A stretch of 42,884 nucleotides of DNA from the NCBI GenBank assembly GCA_027625095.1, contig JAQBXN010000070.1, forward strand, positions 1 to 42,884, in the 5' to 3' direction. Position 1 is the first letter of the stretch. Every line of letters starts with the position of its first letter. This document shows positions 8,956 to 18,400 of the stretch, piece after piece. The DNA is from Planctomycetota bacterium (GTDB lineage: Bacteria; Planctomycetota; PUPC01; JACPCR01). Both the position numbers and the translations under genes were made by a program. The notes under the pieces were generated by a model. The model saw only the letters and a list, made by a program, of their open reading frames with translations, made no database searches and was not told the origin of the DNA.

Positions 8956-10518
8956 CTAACGTGCAAATTCGACAACGCGCGTCTCGCGCATGAGTGTTAC
9001 CTTTATCTCCCCAGGGTAACGCAATTCTGCTTCAATTTTGTTGGCGATGTCTCTGCCGAGGACGATCATTCGGCTGTCATCGACTGCGTCCGAATTGACC
9101 ATGACGCGGACCTCTCGCCCGGCCTGGATTGCATAGACGTGCTCCACGCCTTCAAATGATTTGGCGATTTCTTCAAGTTCTTCCAATCGCTTGATGTATC
9201 GTTCGAGGCTCTCACGGCGGGCGCCGGGTCTGGCCGCTGAAATGGCGTCAGCGGCTTGAACTAGAACAGGGTAGAGGGAGAGCTTATCGCAACCGTCGTG
9301 ATGGGCGGCAATGGCATTGACCACTAGCTCGTGTACGCCATAACGCTTGGCAAACGCGGCGCCAATTTCCGGGTGGCCACCCTCGACCTCATGGTCGATT
9401 GCTTTCCCCATGTCGTGCATGAGACCTGATTTTTTGGCGAGGGTCTCATCCAGTCCAACCTGGCAGGCGAGCAATTGCATCAGCCGGGCAACCTCGATCG
9501 AATGGTCGAGCATGTTTTGTCCATAACTGGTGCGGAACTGAAGGCGGCCAAGCAATTTCTGAATCTCCGGAGGGATGTCGTGAAGGCCGAGTACACTACA
9601 ACCTTCTTTACCGGCTTCGATGATGACTTTCTCCATTGCGGCCTGGTTCGCCTCGACGATCTCTTCGATACGTGCAGGATGGATGCGCCCGTCAACAACG
9701 AGCTCTGCCATAGAGCGTCTCGCAATTTCCCGTCGCACCGGATCAAAGCCTGAGACGATGACAACACCTGGCGTCTCATCGACGATGACATCCACGCCGG
9801 TCGCTTTTTCGAAGGCTCGGATGTTGCGTCCTTCCCGGCCAATGATGCGCCCTTTCATATCATCGCTGGGGAGTTGAATGGAGGACGAGACATTCTCTGA
9901 TGTATGCTTGGCAGCCAGCCGCTGGATGGTGGTTACAACGACTTCTCTGGACTTGTCATCGGCCTCTTCCTTGGCCTTTCGCATTTTCTTTTCAATAAGT
10001 TCGCTCATTTCTGCATCGAGCGTCTTCTCTAGTTTTTCCAGAAGCATCCTGCCTGCTTCCTGCTTATTCAGACCCGAAATCTTTTCCAGAGCGTCTACTT
10101 CCTGCTTGTAGATCTTATCGAGACCTTCTTCCTGAACCTGCATTCTCTTTCGCCGTTCAGAAATCTCCTTTTCCGAGCGAAGGATACTTTCCTGCTTGTC
10201 GTCAAGGAGGCCCTGTTTTCGTTCAATCTGGTCTTCTCTTTTGTCGAGCCGTCGGCTTTTCTCGTTGATTTCTTCACGGTCAGCCTCGATTTGCGCTTCA
10301 GCCTGGATTTTTAGCTCTTCGGCGCGGTCGCGAGCTTTAGATTCGGCTTCGCCCCTCACCTTTTCGGCTTCGATTCTGGCTTCGGAAAGGATTTCCTGGG
10401 CAGAGGCCTTTGCCTTGCCTTTGCTCAACAGCGTGAAGACAAAATGAATAAGAAATCCCAACACCGCGCCTACCGCCATACCGGCAATTGCGATCGTATC
10501 AGAGACTGCAAAGATCAT
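8956..10518 (-). CDS. rny: Ribonuclease Y
   Basis: A 520-residue membrane-anchored endoribonuclease that initiates mRNA decay. Domain order matches the family: one transmembrane helix at about residues 9-32, a long charged coiled coil to about residue 205, a KH RNA-binding domain with GRIIGREGRNIR starting at Gly223, then an HD domain with the metal-binding pair His368-Asp369 in LMHDMGKA. The C-terminus GEIKVTLMRETR is characteristic and the length is the usual one. Start ATG at 10518. It is followed by the YmdB-type gene and preceded by a structured RNA that resembles 6S RNA. Confidence 0.96.
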   Translation of the reverse strand: MIFAVSDTIAIAGMAVGAVLGFLIHFVFTLLSKGKAKASAQEILSEARIEAEKVRGEAESKARDRAEELKIQAEAQIEADREEINEKSRRLDKREDQIERKQGLLDDKQESILRSEKEISERRKRMQVQEEGLDKIYKQEVDALEKISGLNKQEAGRMLLEKLEKTLDAEMSELIEKKMRKAKEEADDKSREVVVTTIQRLAAKHTSENVSSSIQLPSDDMKGRIIGREGRNIRAFEKATGVDVIVDETPGVVIVSGFDPVRREIARRSMAELVVDGRIHPARIEEIVEANQAAMEKVIIEAGKEGCSVLGLHDIPPEIQKLLGRLQFRTSYGQNMLDHSIEVARLMQLLACQVGLDETLAKKSGLMHDMGKAIDHEVEGGHPEIGAAFAKRYGVHELVVNAIAAHHDGCDKLSLYPVLVQAADAISAARPGARRESLERYIKRLEELEEIAKSFEGVEHVYAIQAGREVRVMVNSDAVDDSRMIVLGRDIANKIEAELRYPGEIKVTLMRETRVVEFAR

Positions 10519-10599
10519 AGCTCTACCCCCGTGTTTGGTTCGTTTATGAAATCAAGGAGGTCCACCGAAGTGGCCCGGCCCTGTTCATGAATGGGGATG

Positions 10600-10770
10600 T
10601 GCGGAAGGCACTAAGCCCCTTCCAGGCGGGTAGAGCAATTGAGGTGAGTTGAGCCGTAGCGGGACCGCCCTCCTGATGAAAGGCAGCCCTGACAAACGGG
10701 GAAAGCGCTGACTGAAACCAGCGGCCAAGACACATACAAGGTGGAACTCGATGGGCCTGCCTTCCGAAGT
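10600..10770 (-). ncRNA. ssrS: Probable 6S RNA (SsrS-like) upstream of rny
   Basis: On the minus strand this non-coding segment folds into a long interrupted rod. The closing stem is a perfect 9-bp pair, CGGAAGGCA (10758-10766) with TGCCTTCCG (10602-10610), extended by GCCC with GGGG after a bulge. At the opposite end a terminal hairpin pairs GGGCTGCC with GGCGGTCCC across one bulged base (10661-10689). Between them are two poorly paired arms that would form the central bubble. The total of about 170 nt and the position just upstream of rny fit 6S RNA, which mimics an open promoter and binds RNA polymerase. The assignment rests on hand folding; a covariance-model search was not possible. Confidence 0.6.
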
Positions 10771-11095
10771 CGCTGGACGTGTGCTCCTCGACGATCTCTT
10801 TTCTCGGAACGGGCTGTGGTCACCTTGCGGCGACCCTTCCCCGTTACCAGGGCAAAGACAAACATCAGTGGTAAGTATGAACTATGAAAGCGCATGGGAG
10901 CGGTTAGATGGTCGTTCTCAACTCGTTGCTCACCCGATCCGGAAGCCCGAAGGCAATCAAGTGTACAGGTGATGATTTTGGTTTAAAAAGAAAGATTGTT
11001 GTTAGAGGAAATGTCGGAAGAAACAGCTCCGACAACTGAAGATAAGTATTTGATATTTAAAACTTTAAATTTGAACGTCGCGCTTTAAGCGGCGG

Positions 11096-11123
11096 ATTAT
11101 AACAGTGCGCGATTCGCGGTCAA
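11096..11123 (-). promoter_or_regulatory. Strong sigma70-type promoter driving the 6S-rny-phosphoesterase unit
   Basis: On the minus strand: -35 TTGACC (11118-11123), 16-nt spacer, -10 TATAAT (11096-11101), followed by CCGCCGC. Transcription would start near 11089 and run through a leader with a 7-bp hairpin (TGTCGGA/TCCGACA, near 11011-11033) towards the 6S-like RNA and rny. No gene was recognised between this promoter and the RNA. Confidence 0.65.
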
Positions 11124-11178
11124 TTGCTCCTCTGAATATCCTGTTTTTGCTACTTTCCGAGGCCATGTCCACTCACAA

Positions 11179-11206
11179 TTGAATAAGCAGACCTCAGAGC
11201 TATACT
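11179..11206 (+). promoter_or_regulatory. Promoter of tRNA-Val
   Basis: TTGAAT (11179-11184), 16-nt spacer, TATACT (11201-11206). The predicted start near 11213 leaves only about 14 nt before the mature tRNA 5' end, consistent with a short 5' leader. Confidence 0.5.
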
Positions 11207-11226
11207 CTCGCCCCTTGAATCCAGGA

Positions 11227-11303
11227 GGGCGATTAGCTCAGTTGGCTAGAGCGCATGGATCACACCCATGAGGTCACAGGTTCGAGTCCTGTATCGCCCA
11301 CCA
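11227..11303 (+). tRNA. tRNA-Val (anticodon CAC)
   Basis: A complete cloverleaf of 77 nt. The acceptor stem is GGGCGAT paired with ATCGCCC, the D arm is GCTC/GAGC, the anticodon stem is CATGG/CCATG with loop ATCACAC giving anticodon CAC (decodes GUG), and the T arm has ACAGG-TTCGAGT-CCTGT. The 3' CCA is encoded (11301-11303). It is a single tRNA, not in a cluster. Confidence 0.95.
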
Positions 11304-11342
11304 TACAAGCCGAGTTCTAATCGGAAGGCTGCCTCGCTTGGA

Positions 11343-11701
11343 TCAGGACTCCTTGTCGGCCGGACGTATTCGTAGGCGGTTTGGTTCAGCCGTAACGATG
11401 GCGCCATTCTTCAGTTGCTCTCTTATTGTTTTAACACCAGGAGACACGTGGCAGCCTGTCGGCGCGCTGAACAACTGACCAGGCGAATGATACCCGAGTG
11501 CGGCGTACCCTTGACGATTGCCAGTTCGCCAAAATCCTTGTCTAGTGTGACAAGGATCCGATTTTCCAGATGAGCTCGATTCAGGATTTCCTCATCACCA
11601 GGGTCCTCAGGCCAGTGGCCGGTCCACATCGCATTATGTCCTGCATCTGTAAGTTCTGTCACGGCCCCACCCCAGACGCAGGAATCAAGTAAGAGATTCA
11701 A
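11343..11701 (-). pseudogene. DUF5615 PIN-like toxin gene with a frameshift near the 3' end
   Basis: The uninterrupted frame (11423-11701) encodes 92 residues starting MNLLLDSCVWGG and containing WPEDPGDEEIL, LVTLDKDFGELA and HSGIIRLVSCSARRQA, the signature of the DUF5615 PIN-like nuclease family. It stops early after CLLVLKQ. Reading one base back at the AAAA run in GTGTTAAAACAA restores the family C-terminus (REQLKNGAIVTAEPNRLRIR) up to a stop at 11343, about 119 residues, which is the usual length. The gene overlaps the DUF433 antitoxin gene by 4 nt (ATGA). The frame break could be a real inactivating deletion, a sequencing error in a short homopolymer, or -1 slippage of the Lys codon. Confidence 0.8.
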
Positions 11702-11949
11702 ACTGCTCTCTCGGCTAAAGCAGGCTCGAAGCGTTCATGTCCAACCACCCGCCTTGCATAGATCAGGCACGCTTGGATGTCCTCTGGTTCCAGCCAGGAG
11801 TATCCTTCGAGAATCGTTTCAGACGTATCTCCTGCGGACAACATGCCCAAAATATGCTCTACCGCGAGACGACGACCTCGTATGATTGGCTTTCCACCAA
11901 ATATCTTGGGGTTGATCGTGATGCGATTCAGAAGCCTATCTTCGTCCAT
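11698..11949 (-). CDS. DUF433 domain antitoxin
   Basis: An 83-residue protein with the DUF433 signature ITINPKIFGGKPIIRG followed by RRLAVEHILGMLSAGD and the EGYSWLEPEDIQACLIYA helix, a winged-helix-like fold. It precedes and overlaps a DUF5615 PIN-like gene, the standard order for this predicted type II toxin-antitoxin pair. The start is secured by an AAGGAGGAG ribosome-binding site about 6 nt upstream. Antitoxins of such pairs usually bind their own promoter; no operator could be identified by eye. Confidence 0.88.
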   Translation of the reverse strand: MDEDRLLNRITINPKIFGGKPIIRGRRLAVEHILGMLSAGDTSETILEGYSWLEPEDIQACLIYARRVVGHERFEPALAERAV

Positions 11950-12253
11950 ATTTCTCCTCCTTGTAGGCAGAAGTTTGCAATTTTACTCGAATGAAGCGAC
12001 AGGAGCGGTTGACTGGGAGAATATAACAGACTCCTTTCAGATTTGACCTCTCAATGCAAGAGTGCCGTAAGAGGTGCTGTCACCGCGAGATTTGGCCCTG
12101 GCGATTTGAGGAAATGCTTAATGAATGGAGAGCCGATTTCACTGGCTGCTTCGTACTTGTTCCAGTATTGCCCACCATCCACCCAAAGGGCCGTTCCGGC
12201 TCAGTGTCAGGCGAGTTGAAACACCTCGAACTCCGTCCGTTCGTTCAAACCCA
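11950..12253. other. Intergenic region between the toxin-antitoxin pair and the TonB-like gene
   Basis: About 304 nt between divergent genes. It holds the ribosome-binding site of the DUF433 gene at its left end. A minus-strand TATATT (near 12025) could serve as a -10 box for the toxin-antitoxin pair but has no convincing -35. I see no RNA gene or conserved small frame; an in-frame extension of the TonB-like gene back to 12125 has no ribosome-binding site and no secretory character. Confidence 0.4.
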
Positions 12254-13354
12254 ATGATTTCATTCAGGAACATCCCCAAAGACGCCTTCCCGATATCTGC
12301 TGGGTTCGCAGTCTCGTTTCTCCTGCACGGGGTGGGCTTCGTGCTTGCACCTCTTCTCACGGTGAACGAAGTAAGTGAGATCGGCATACAGGATTCTGAA
12401 CTCATCTATTCTGTAAAACTGGTTTCGGCGGCCAGCGAGAATTCACTGACGGAGCCTGAAGAGATGTCGATGCAGCAACTTCGCCGAGCTGTAGCGGGCG
12501 CTAGTGTGCCACTCCTTCAGCGTGTGAAGATGACATACCAAGAACGCCGGCCGAGCACTTATCGCCAGAAGCAGAAGCACAGGTCGGAATCACCACTGGT
12601 TTCAGGGGCCAAGCACCTATTGCCTCCCATTTATGCGACCTCGTCGAATCCAATTCAGAAGCCAGGAGAACCAACATCTCTTAAAGAAGTCCAAGACATA
12701 GAGAAGCCGTCCTTAAGCTTCCGAAGCATAGGTGGAGTTATTGAGCCACAGAGGAACGAGCTGCTAGCCGAGTCTCCCACTGATACATCCAGTGACAGCA
12801 CGACGGAATCAAGTGGCACTCACAAACGGCGTTCGCGCTATCTGGATTCCCCCCTACAGGATCGTCCCGGTCATGTGTCGGCCCCGGCTTTTGATGTGGA
12901 GAAAGACCCTCCACAAACGGTAGCCGCTGCCGCTGCCCATCAGAAAACTGTGGTGATACCTTCGGTTGAGATACAGGTACGAGCACCTGTTGAATCCGCC
13001 GACCAGAACCTCGCTTCGAGCTTCAGAAGCGATCCCAAGGGTCTCAAGCCCAGAGGCAAATTTGTGCCGGCACACCCGAGGGCCAAGAACCCGGTACCGC
13101 ATTATCCGGCGTCAGCCAAGAGGCGGTTGCTGGAGGGCTGCGTAGTTCTAGCCGTCTCGGTCAATGACAAGGGAGATGTGGAGTCAGTAACCGTTCGAGA
13201 GCCATCGATCTGGCAGATTCTCGATGAGGCTGCGGCCAGCGCGGTTGCACGATGGCGGTTCGTTCCGGCAAGCCGGGGGGGCAACTCTGTAGATTCTGTT
13301 GTTCTTCTCCCTGTCGTTTTTCAGTTGTCGCCAGAGCCAAGGGCCAAATCCTGA
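12254..13354 (+). CDS. TonB family protein (energy transducer C-terminal domain)
   Basis: A 366-residue protein. Residues 1-12 are followed by one transmembrane helix (ISAGFAVSFLLHGVGFVLAPLL). A long low-complexity periplasmic linker rich in Ser, Pro, Thr and Arg comes next, and residues 281-366 form a TonB C-terminal domain: PHYPASAKRR, GCVVLAVSVNDKGDVESVTV and AAASAVARWRFVPA. Such proteins couple inner-membrane energy to outer-membrane receptors, but no ExbB, ExbD or TonB-dependent receptor gene is nearby. The ATG at 12254 is chosen because it directly precedes the membrane helix. No Shine-Dalgarno sequence is visible. It is convergent with the murJ-like gene. Confidence 0.8.
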   Translation: MISFRNIPKDAFPISAGFAVSFLLHGVGFVLAPLLTVNEVSEIGIQDSELIYSVKLVSAASENSLTEPEEMSMQQLRRAVAGASVPLLQRVKMTYQERRPSTYRQKQKHRSESPLVSGAKHLLPPIYATSSNPIQKPGEPTSLKEVQDIEKPSLSFRSIGGVIEPQRNELLAESPTDTSSDSTTESSGTHKRRSRYLDSPLQDRPGHVSAPAFDVEKDPPQTVAAAAAHQKTVVIPSVEIQVRAPVESADQNLASSFRSDPKGLKPRGKFVPAHPRAKNPVPHYPASAKRRLLEGCVVLAVSVNDKGDVESVTVREPSIWQILDEAAASAVARWRFVPASRGGNSVDSVVLLPVVFQLSPEPRAKS

Positions 13355-13373
13355 TCGCCTGCGTCTTGCTCGA

Positions 13374-15290
13374 TTATCGTTTGCTACGCTTGAAATTCTT
13401 AACAAGCCTCACGGCCACTGGTATCCGCAGCAATACGGCTGCGCCCGCGTAAATCACCCCACCTGCACCGATGAATCCGGACAGATAAAGGGCCCGGTAA
13501 AGCACAGACACCTCTGTCCCTGGCCACCAGGTATGTACAAGTAACCACACAACGGAGCCCATGAGTGCGGAGCATATTGCCGCTCTTGACATTCCTCCCA
13601 GGATGCGGGCGATTGTCAGTCTGTTCTCATCACTTGTTGCCTGTACCCCGACCCCCGATTCCTTTGCGGTGAAAGCGCGCAACAGCAGCCCGACCTGAAT
13701 CAGATAGTCCACGCTTACGGCCAAAGCCAGGCCAAGATGCCCGAGGGCTGTACAGCCGAGCACGATGCTAAGAATGACGTTCAGGTAAAATCCGCGCACC
13801 GCAGTGATCAGGGGTGTGCGGGTATCGAGCATCGAGTGGAAACAACGATTCAACAGGCTGACCATGGACATTGGCCAGAGCCCGGCCGCAAGAAAGACGA
13901 GGGCCCATGCCGTCATGGATGTTGCTTCCGGATTGGTGCGAAGCCAGTTGCCATGAGCGAAGACCGTTTCGACCAGAGGCCTTGCAAGAACGGCGATGCC
14001 AACTGACGCGGGCAGCATCAGGAAGGCACACATGTGAAGAGCTTCCAGCGCCTTCTCCTGGAATTTCTTCATATCGTTACGAGCGTTTTCCTCAGCGAGG
14101 GAAGCCAGTATGCCACGGCTCAGGGCGAGGCCGATGACAGCGAACGGCAGATGCACCAATCGAGTGGCAAAGGTCAGCGTAGAGAGGCTGCCGGTCATGA
14201 GAAAGGAGGCAACCAGACGCTTACTCCAGTCGCCCAATTTATCGATGGCCGAAGTCAGAAAGATGGGCCCCATCAGACTGAGAGACTTCCGCACCCCTGG
14301 ATGTTTGAGGTCGATGATCGGCTGGTAGCCGCCCCCACGCTGTACGAGAGCTGGTAGCTGAACAAGCATCTGTCCGGCGCCCCCCAGAAGCATGCCTGCC
14401 CCGAGAGCCAGCATGCCAAGTGAATCGTAGAACAGGACAATGCCCGCGATGGCCCCAAGGCCAAGAACGGTTGGCGCCAGGCTGTAATACATGTCGCGAT
14501 GCCAGGCGAGCAACAGGCTGCCGAGGAATGCGGCAATACCGATGAAAACAGTAAACGGCAGCATCAAACGAGTGAGGGTCACCGTCTGCGACAGCATGGT
14601 CTCATTGAAACCGGGTGCAATGACTTTAACGATTAAAGGAGCCAGAAAGTAAAGCATCACCGCACTCATGCTGAGGGTGAGCGCGAGCAGATTCAGAATG
14701 GTCGAGGCCAGCCGCCACGCCTGACGCGGATCGCCGCGTTCGGTGAATGTTTTGTAAGCTGGCAGAAACGCGCTCTCCATCGCTGTCTCACCGAGGATTC
14801 GTCTGAAAAGGTTGGGGATCATGAAGGCAGTCTGAAAGATATCCATCGCAGCCCCTGCCCCAAAGTAGGAGGCCATGACCACTTCGCGGCCGAGCCCGAT
14901 CACGCGTGAAACCATCGTGCCTGCGCCCATCCGCCAGAGCTTGGAGAGCAGGGAACGCCCTGCAGGTGCTGTTGTTTCAGGCTTTTCGAAATCGCTTTGC
15001 TGGTGATGGAATTCCAGCCGAGTCTCGGCCACATCGATGTGGTCGCCATCTTCGAGGATACAGCGTTCGTTGAGTTCACTGCCGTTTACTTTGATTTTGG
15101 CGCCATTTATTTGGAGCAGAGCGAATTTACCGTCTTTGAGTCTTTTGAGTTCTGCTGTTCTGCGCCCAACACCGCCAGTATGAATCTGCACGTCTGCGAG
15201 TCTGCTGCGGCCGATACACGTCGTACCGAAGATCAATTCGACGCGTTCTTCACTGGAACCATTTGTCGGATGGAGTAGAAGATAGGCCAC
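13374..15290 (-). CDS. murJ: FHA domain fused to MurJ/MviN lipid II flippase
   Basis: A 638-residue protein. Residues about 1-95 look like a forkhead-associated domain: a beta-rich segment with IGRSRLADVQI (Gly27, Arg28, Ser29) and VNGSELNE. A short linker leads to a full-length MurJ: SRVIGLGREVVMASYFGAG, MDIFQTAFMIPNLFRRILGE, ESAFLPAY, and some 13-14 hydrophobic helices to the C-terminus. MurJ flips lipid II across the inner membrane for peptidoglycan synthesis. At the usual phosphothreonine-contact motif S-R-x-H the sequence reads G42-R-R-T45, so the Ser and His are missing and phosphopeptide binding may be lost or altered. No Ser/Thr kinase gene is in the window. Confidence 0.85.
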   Translation of the reverse strand: MAYLLLHPTNGSSEERVELIFGTTCIGRSRLADVQIHTGGVGRRTAELKRLKDGKFALLQINGAKIKVNGSELNERCILEDGDHIDVAETRLEFHHQQSDFEKPETTAPAGRSLLSKLWRMGAGTMVSRVIGLGREVVMASYFGAGAAMDIFQTAFMIPNLFRRILGETAMESAFLPAYKTFTERGDPRQAWRLASTILNLLALTLSMSAVMLYFLAPLIVKVIAPGFNETMLSQTVTLTRLMLPFTVFIGIAAFLGSLLLAWHRDMYYSLAPTVLGLGAIAGIVLFYDSLGMLALGAGMLLGGAGQMLVQLPALVQRGGGYQPIIDLKHPGVRKSLSLMGPIFLTSAIDKLGDWSKRLVASFLMTGSLSTLTFATRLVHLPFAVIGLALSRGILASLAEENARNDMKKFQEKALEALHMCAFLMLPASVGIAVLARPLVETVFAHGNWLRTNPEATSMTAWALVFLAAGLWPMSMVSLLNRCFHSMLDTRTPLITAVRGFYLNVILSIVLGCTALGHLGLALAVSVDYLIQVGLLLRAFTAKESGVGVQATSDENRLTIARILGGMSRAAICSALMGSVVWLLVHTWWPGTEVSVLYRALYLSGFIGAGGVIYAGAAVLLRIPVAVRLVKNFKRSKR

Positions 15291-15451
15291 TTACTTGCTC
15301 CAGCGAACCCCTGAAATGGGTTGCTAAAAACTGAACTTGAATGGAACTGGCCGCTTCGCCAAGCGACCCTTGAGGTGGGCTTCGTCAGGAGGGAGTTGAG
15401 TTATACGAGGAGTGGAAAGCCCTTCAACCTGAAGACCATTATTCGTCAACA

Positions 15452-15478
15452 TTTTGTAGGAGGGCCGCGCGCGCCTAC
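15452..15478. repeat. REP-like GTAGG/CCTAC palindrome at the end of the large secreted-protein gene
   Basis: TTTTGTAGGAGGGCCGCGCG followed by CGCCTAC forms a GC-rich hairpin whose outer arms are GTAGG and CCTAC. It overlaps the stop codon of the gene at 15475. The form recalls short palindromic intergenic repeats of many bacteria. Only one copy is in the window, so repeat status is inference. Confidence 0.35.
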
Positions 15479-18400
15479 TTTCCCTTCAGCCAGATCATTG
15501 GGTTGTGATGTTCCGCTCTCATGGACATGGACCTTCCCGGCCAGTTGCACCATTCCATCACGCCCTCCACCTTCTGGGTGTCTGCATCGATGACCAGGAG
15601 AGAGAATCTCATCGATTCGCGATCTTCCAGAGCAACCTTCAGGCGGGGCCAGGTCACTGCTATTTCGTAGAACGTTTTATTGCCGGATCGGACGATTTTG
15701 GCCTCCAGATCTTCCGGGCCTTCGGTCCCGGAGGGGTAGAATTCAAATATGTTTAATATGCCGGAGTCCAGCTTTGCCACGCCGAAGTCGGAGGCCATCT
15801 GTTTGCCGGCGACCGTGAATCGCAGACTGTCGCCGTAAGAAAGGTATCTGCCTGAGTAGCTGTTCGAGTGTGCTTCATCCGTCACTTCGGCGGCGACGAA
15901 GAAATGTTCTGAATCCCAGCCAGTCCAGAAGCGGGCTGACAGGTCTTCCGTTGAACCCCAGTCGGGAGAACGCTCCTCGTTGTATTGGTATTTCTGGTCG
16001 AGAATGGCGGGCCTGAGTTCTTGCCACTCGTCCAGCTTGGCGTCCACCACAACCTTGCTCATCTGATAGCAGGGGGTATTGCCGACATAGAAAACCTCAC
16101 TCCTGTCGCTGCTGCCCCGTCCAGTATGCATGCGGGCCTGGATGCGGGCCTGACTGTAGCCCTTCGGGTGTTCTGCAATGGCCTGAAATTGCTTGACCAC
16201 AGAACCGGCGGCAGGGATTGAGATCTGATCGGAAAGGATTTCTCTGGATACTCCTGGTGCAATGAGGGTTACCTGAACCTTTGCCTGGCGTACGATGGGC
16301 AGTGGATTAGATACCGTCACTGTGAGTGTCTCATTGTCCGCGGCAGACAATGCCAGAGTGGTGCCGTCAGTGAGTGAAACAGTAGTGACGTTCGACATGC
16401 CGGGAAAGTTCTTTGGCTTCAGCGTTATGGAGAACGTGCCGAAAGAGACACTTTCCGGCGGGGTGAGTTTCAGCGTGGATGCTTGGATCCATTCGGACTG
16501 CCAGCCGGGGGGCAGTTCAAGATCGAAACCTTCATTTGGGAAGCCTTCGACAACTGAGAGTTCCATCTCAATCGGCAGTCCTGCAGGTGTTGATTCCGGC
16601 GCTTTTAAATCAAAAAGGGGCGTTCCGATTTCAATTTCCCCGAATCCTTTGACGAACGCAGGCTCATCTGAAAAACGTAGTGAGACCAGTCCATTCCATG
16701 TTTTCACACTGGTCTCATTCCCCATGAGATCGGTAAGGATTACATTTTCAGTATCGGTCTTGAAGTGGTAGGCGAAGTAACCGTTGCGCGTCCAGGCCGC
16801 CAGGACTTTTTCTTGTTCGTTGCCATAGAGATAAGCGAATGGCGGGTAAGCATTACTGCCCTGAGCGCCACTGTTCTGAATGGGCAGGTTGCTCAGGAAA
16901 TTCTTGTCGCCGATCATTCTCGACATCGTATTGAAGGAGGCATAGCCGGCGGTGGGTGACCCATCCGAATCAATCAGTGCATTCAGGTAAGACTGTTGCT
17001 GCTGGGGGCCATCCGTGAGCGAATTGATGAACGAGCTGCCGCAGAAATCGTAGGGTGTGGCGGCCAAGGCCATGCGGCAAAACTTGGAGGCGGCAAGGTA
17101 GTCCCCATATTTGTCCCAGGAGCTTGCGCCCCCCGCGTTAGATCGTTTGAACGCACGATGATTCCAGATGGAAGTCAGCCATACCTTCAGGTCGCCGGCA
17201 CCGTAGGCTTTGAGATTCTCATCCAGGCGGGAAAGGTAGGATTGAAAATAATATTCAAGGTAAAAGTTTGAGGAAGAATAGTAGGTTGGCTGTACAGAAA
17301 AGGCATCCATCCCATCTCCGAGATAAGTGCCCATCATGTCTTCGATATAGCTGAAGGGGATTCCGTAAATGCTACCGCCCACAATGACTGATCCGGGATC
17401 TTCGGCTTTCATGAGCGGGTAGATCTGGTCCAGGAGCTTCATATATGGCTTAGCGCTCTGAAGATTGAAGCGGGTTGAATTGGATGCATTGAAGATTTCC
17501 CAGTGTTTGACCTTACCCTTGTAACGCCGGGCCATACCCATGCCGTAATCGCAGAATGCCTTCACTGCTTCATCCGAAATGGGAAACTTGCCTGACTCAT
17601 AATGCTGGTTGAGATCGCCAACTACTACCAGAGGCTGTAAACCGAGTCTGAGGCACGATTCGATGGCTAAATCGTATCTCTTCGGAAAAACATACTCGCC
17701 TGGCGATTTTTCAATTTCATCCCACATAAATCGAAACCGGACCATGGTTGCCCCCATCCACTTGGCCGCCTCAAGAAACAGGGGGATGTCCTCACCGATC
17801 CCGGGGTCATCCACGGTGACCCCGAGCCTGCCTGCGGAGTTGAATTTCGCCTTGGCAGGCATCCAACAGAAACTTTTGTGAATAACTGCCGTCCCATAAG
17901 CGCACTCCAGGTAGTACGCACCATACTGGGTGAGATCGAGTGGGATGGCCTTCGTAGTGACTTTGCCACTTTCGACCTCGACCGGTTCATTGAATGGCGT
18001 GCTGAGGATTTTCTCACGAGAGTCCTTCAAAGTGACCTGTAGATTGGCCTTGGCGGTCATCGTACCGGGTGCGGAAAGCTCGAGCCCTATGACCGGTTTA
18101 TCCTGTTGCCCCCAGAAATAGGGCACCCCGTTTTTGGGCTTGAGTTTCACCTCCACCAGTTGTTCCGGTTCAAACCGGCCCATAATCGACAGGTCGTCAA
18201 AGGCCAGATTGCCTTCAACGGGCCGCTGGCTGCGGAGATAGATACCTTCCAGTACGAATGGATAGCTCATTCGCGGCATCTGAAAAAACCAAGTAGATTT
18301 CTCTATGTCGTTCTGGAAGGGCGTCTTCGCTGCCACCGAATCCGGTGAGGAATACCTTGTCTCCAGGGTTTTCCATCCAGTGAAGGTAACCATTCCAAGT

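Noticed and set aside
10611..10895. 94-residue minus-strand frame between the promoter and rny, considered as zapA
   Set aside because: The translation has no ZapA-like features and overlaps the 6S-like RNA.
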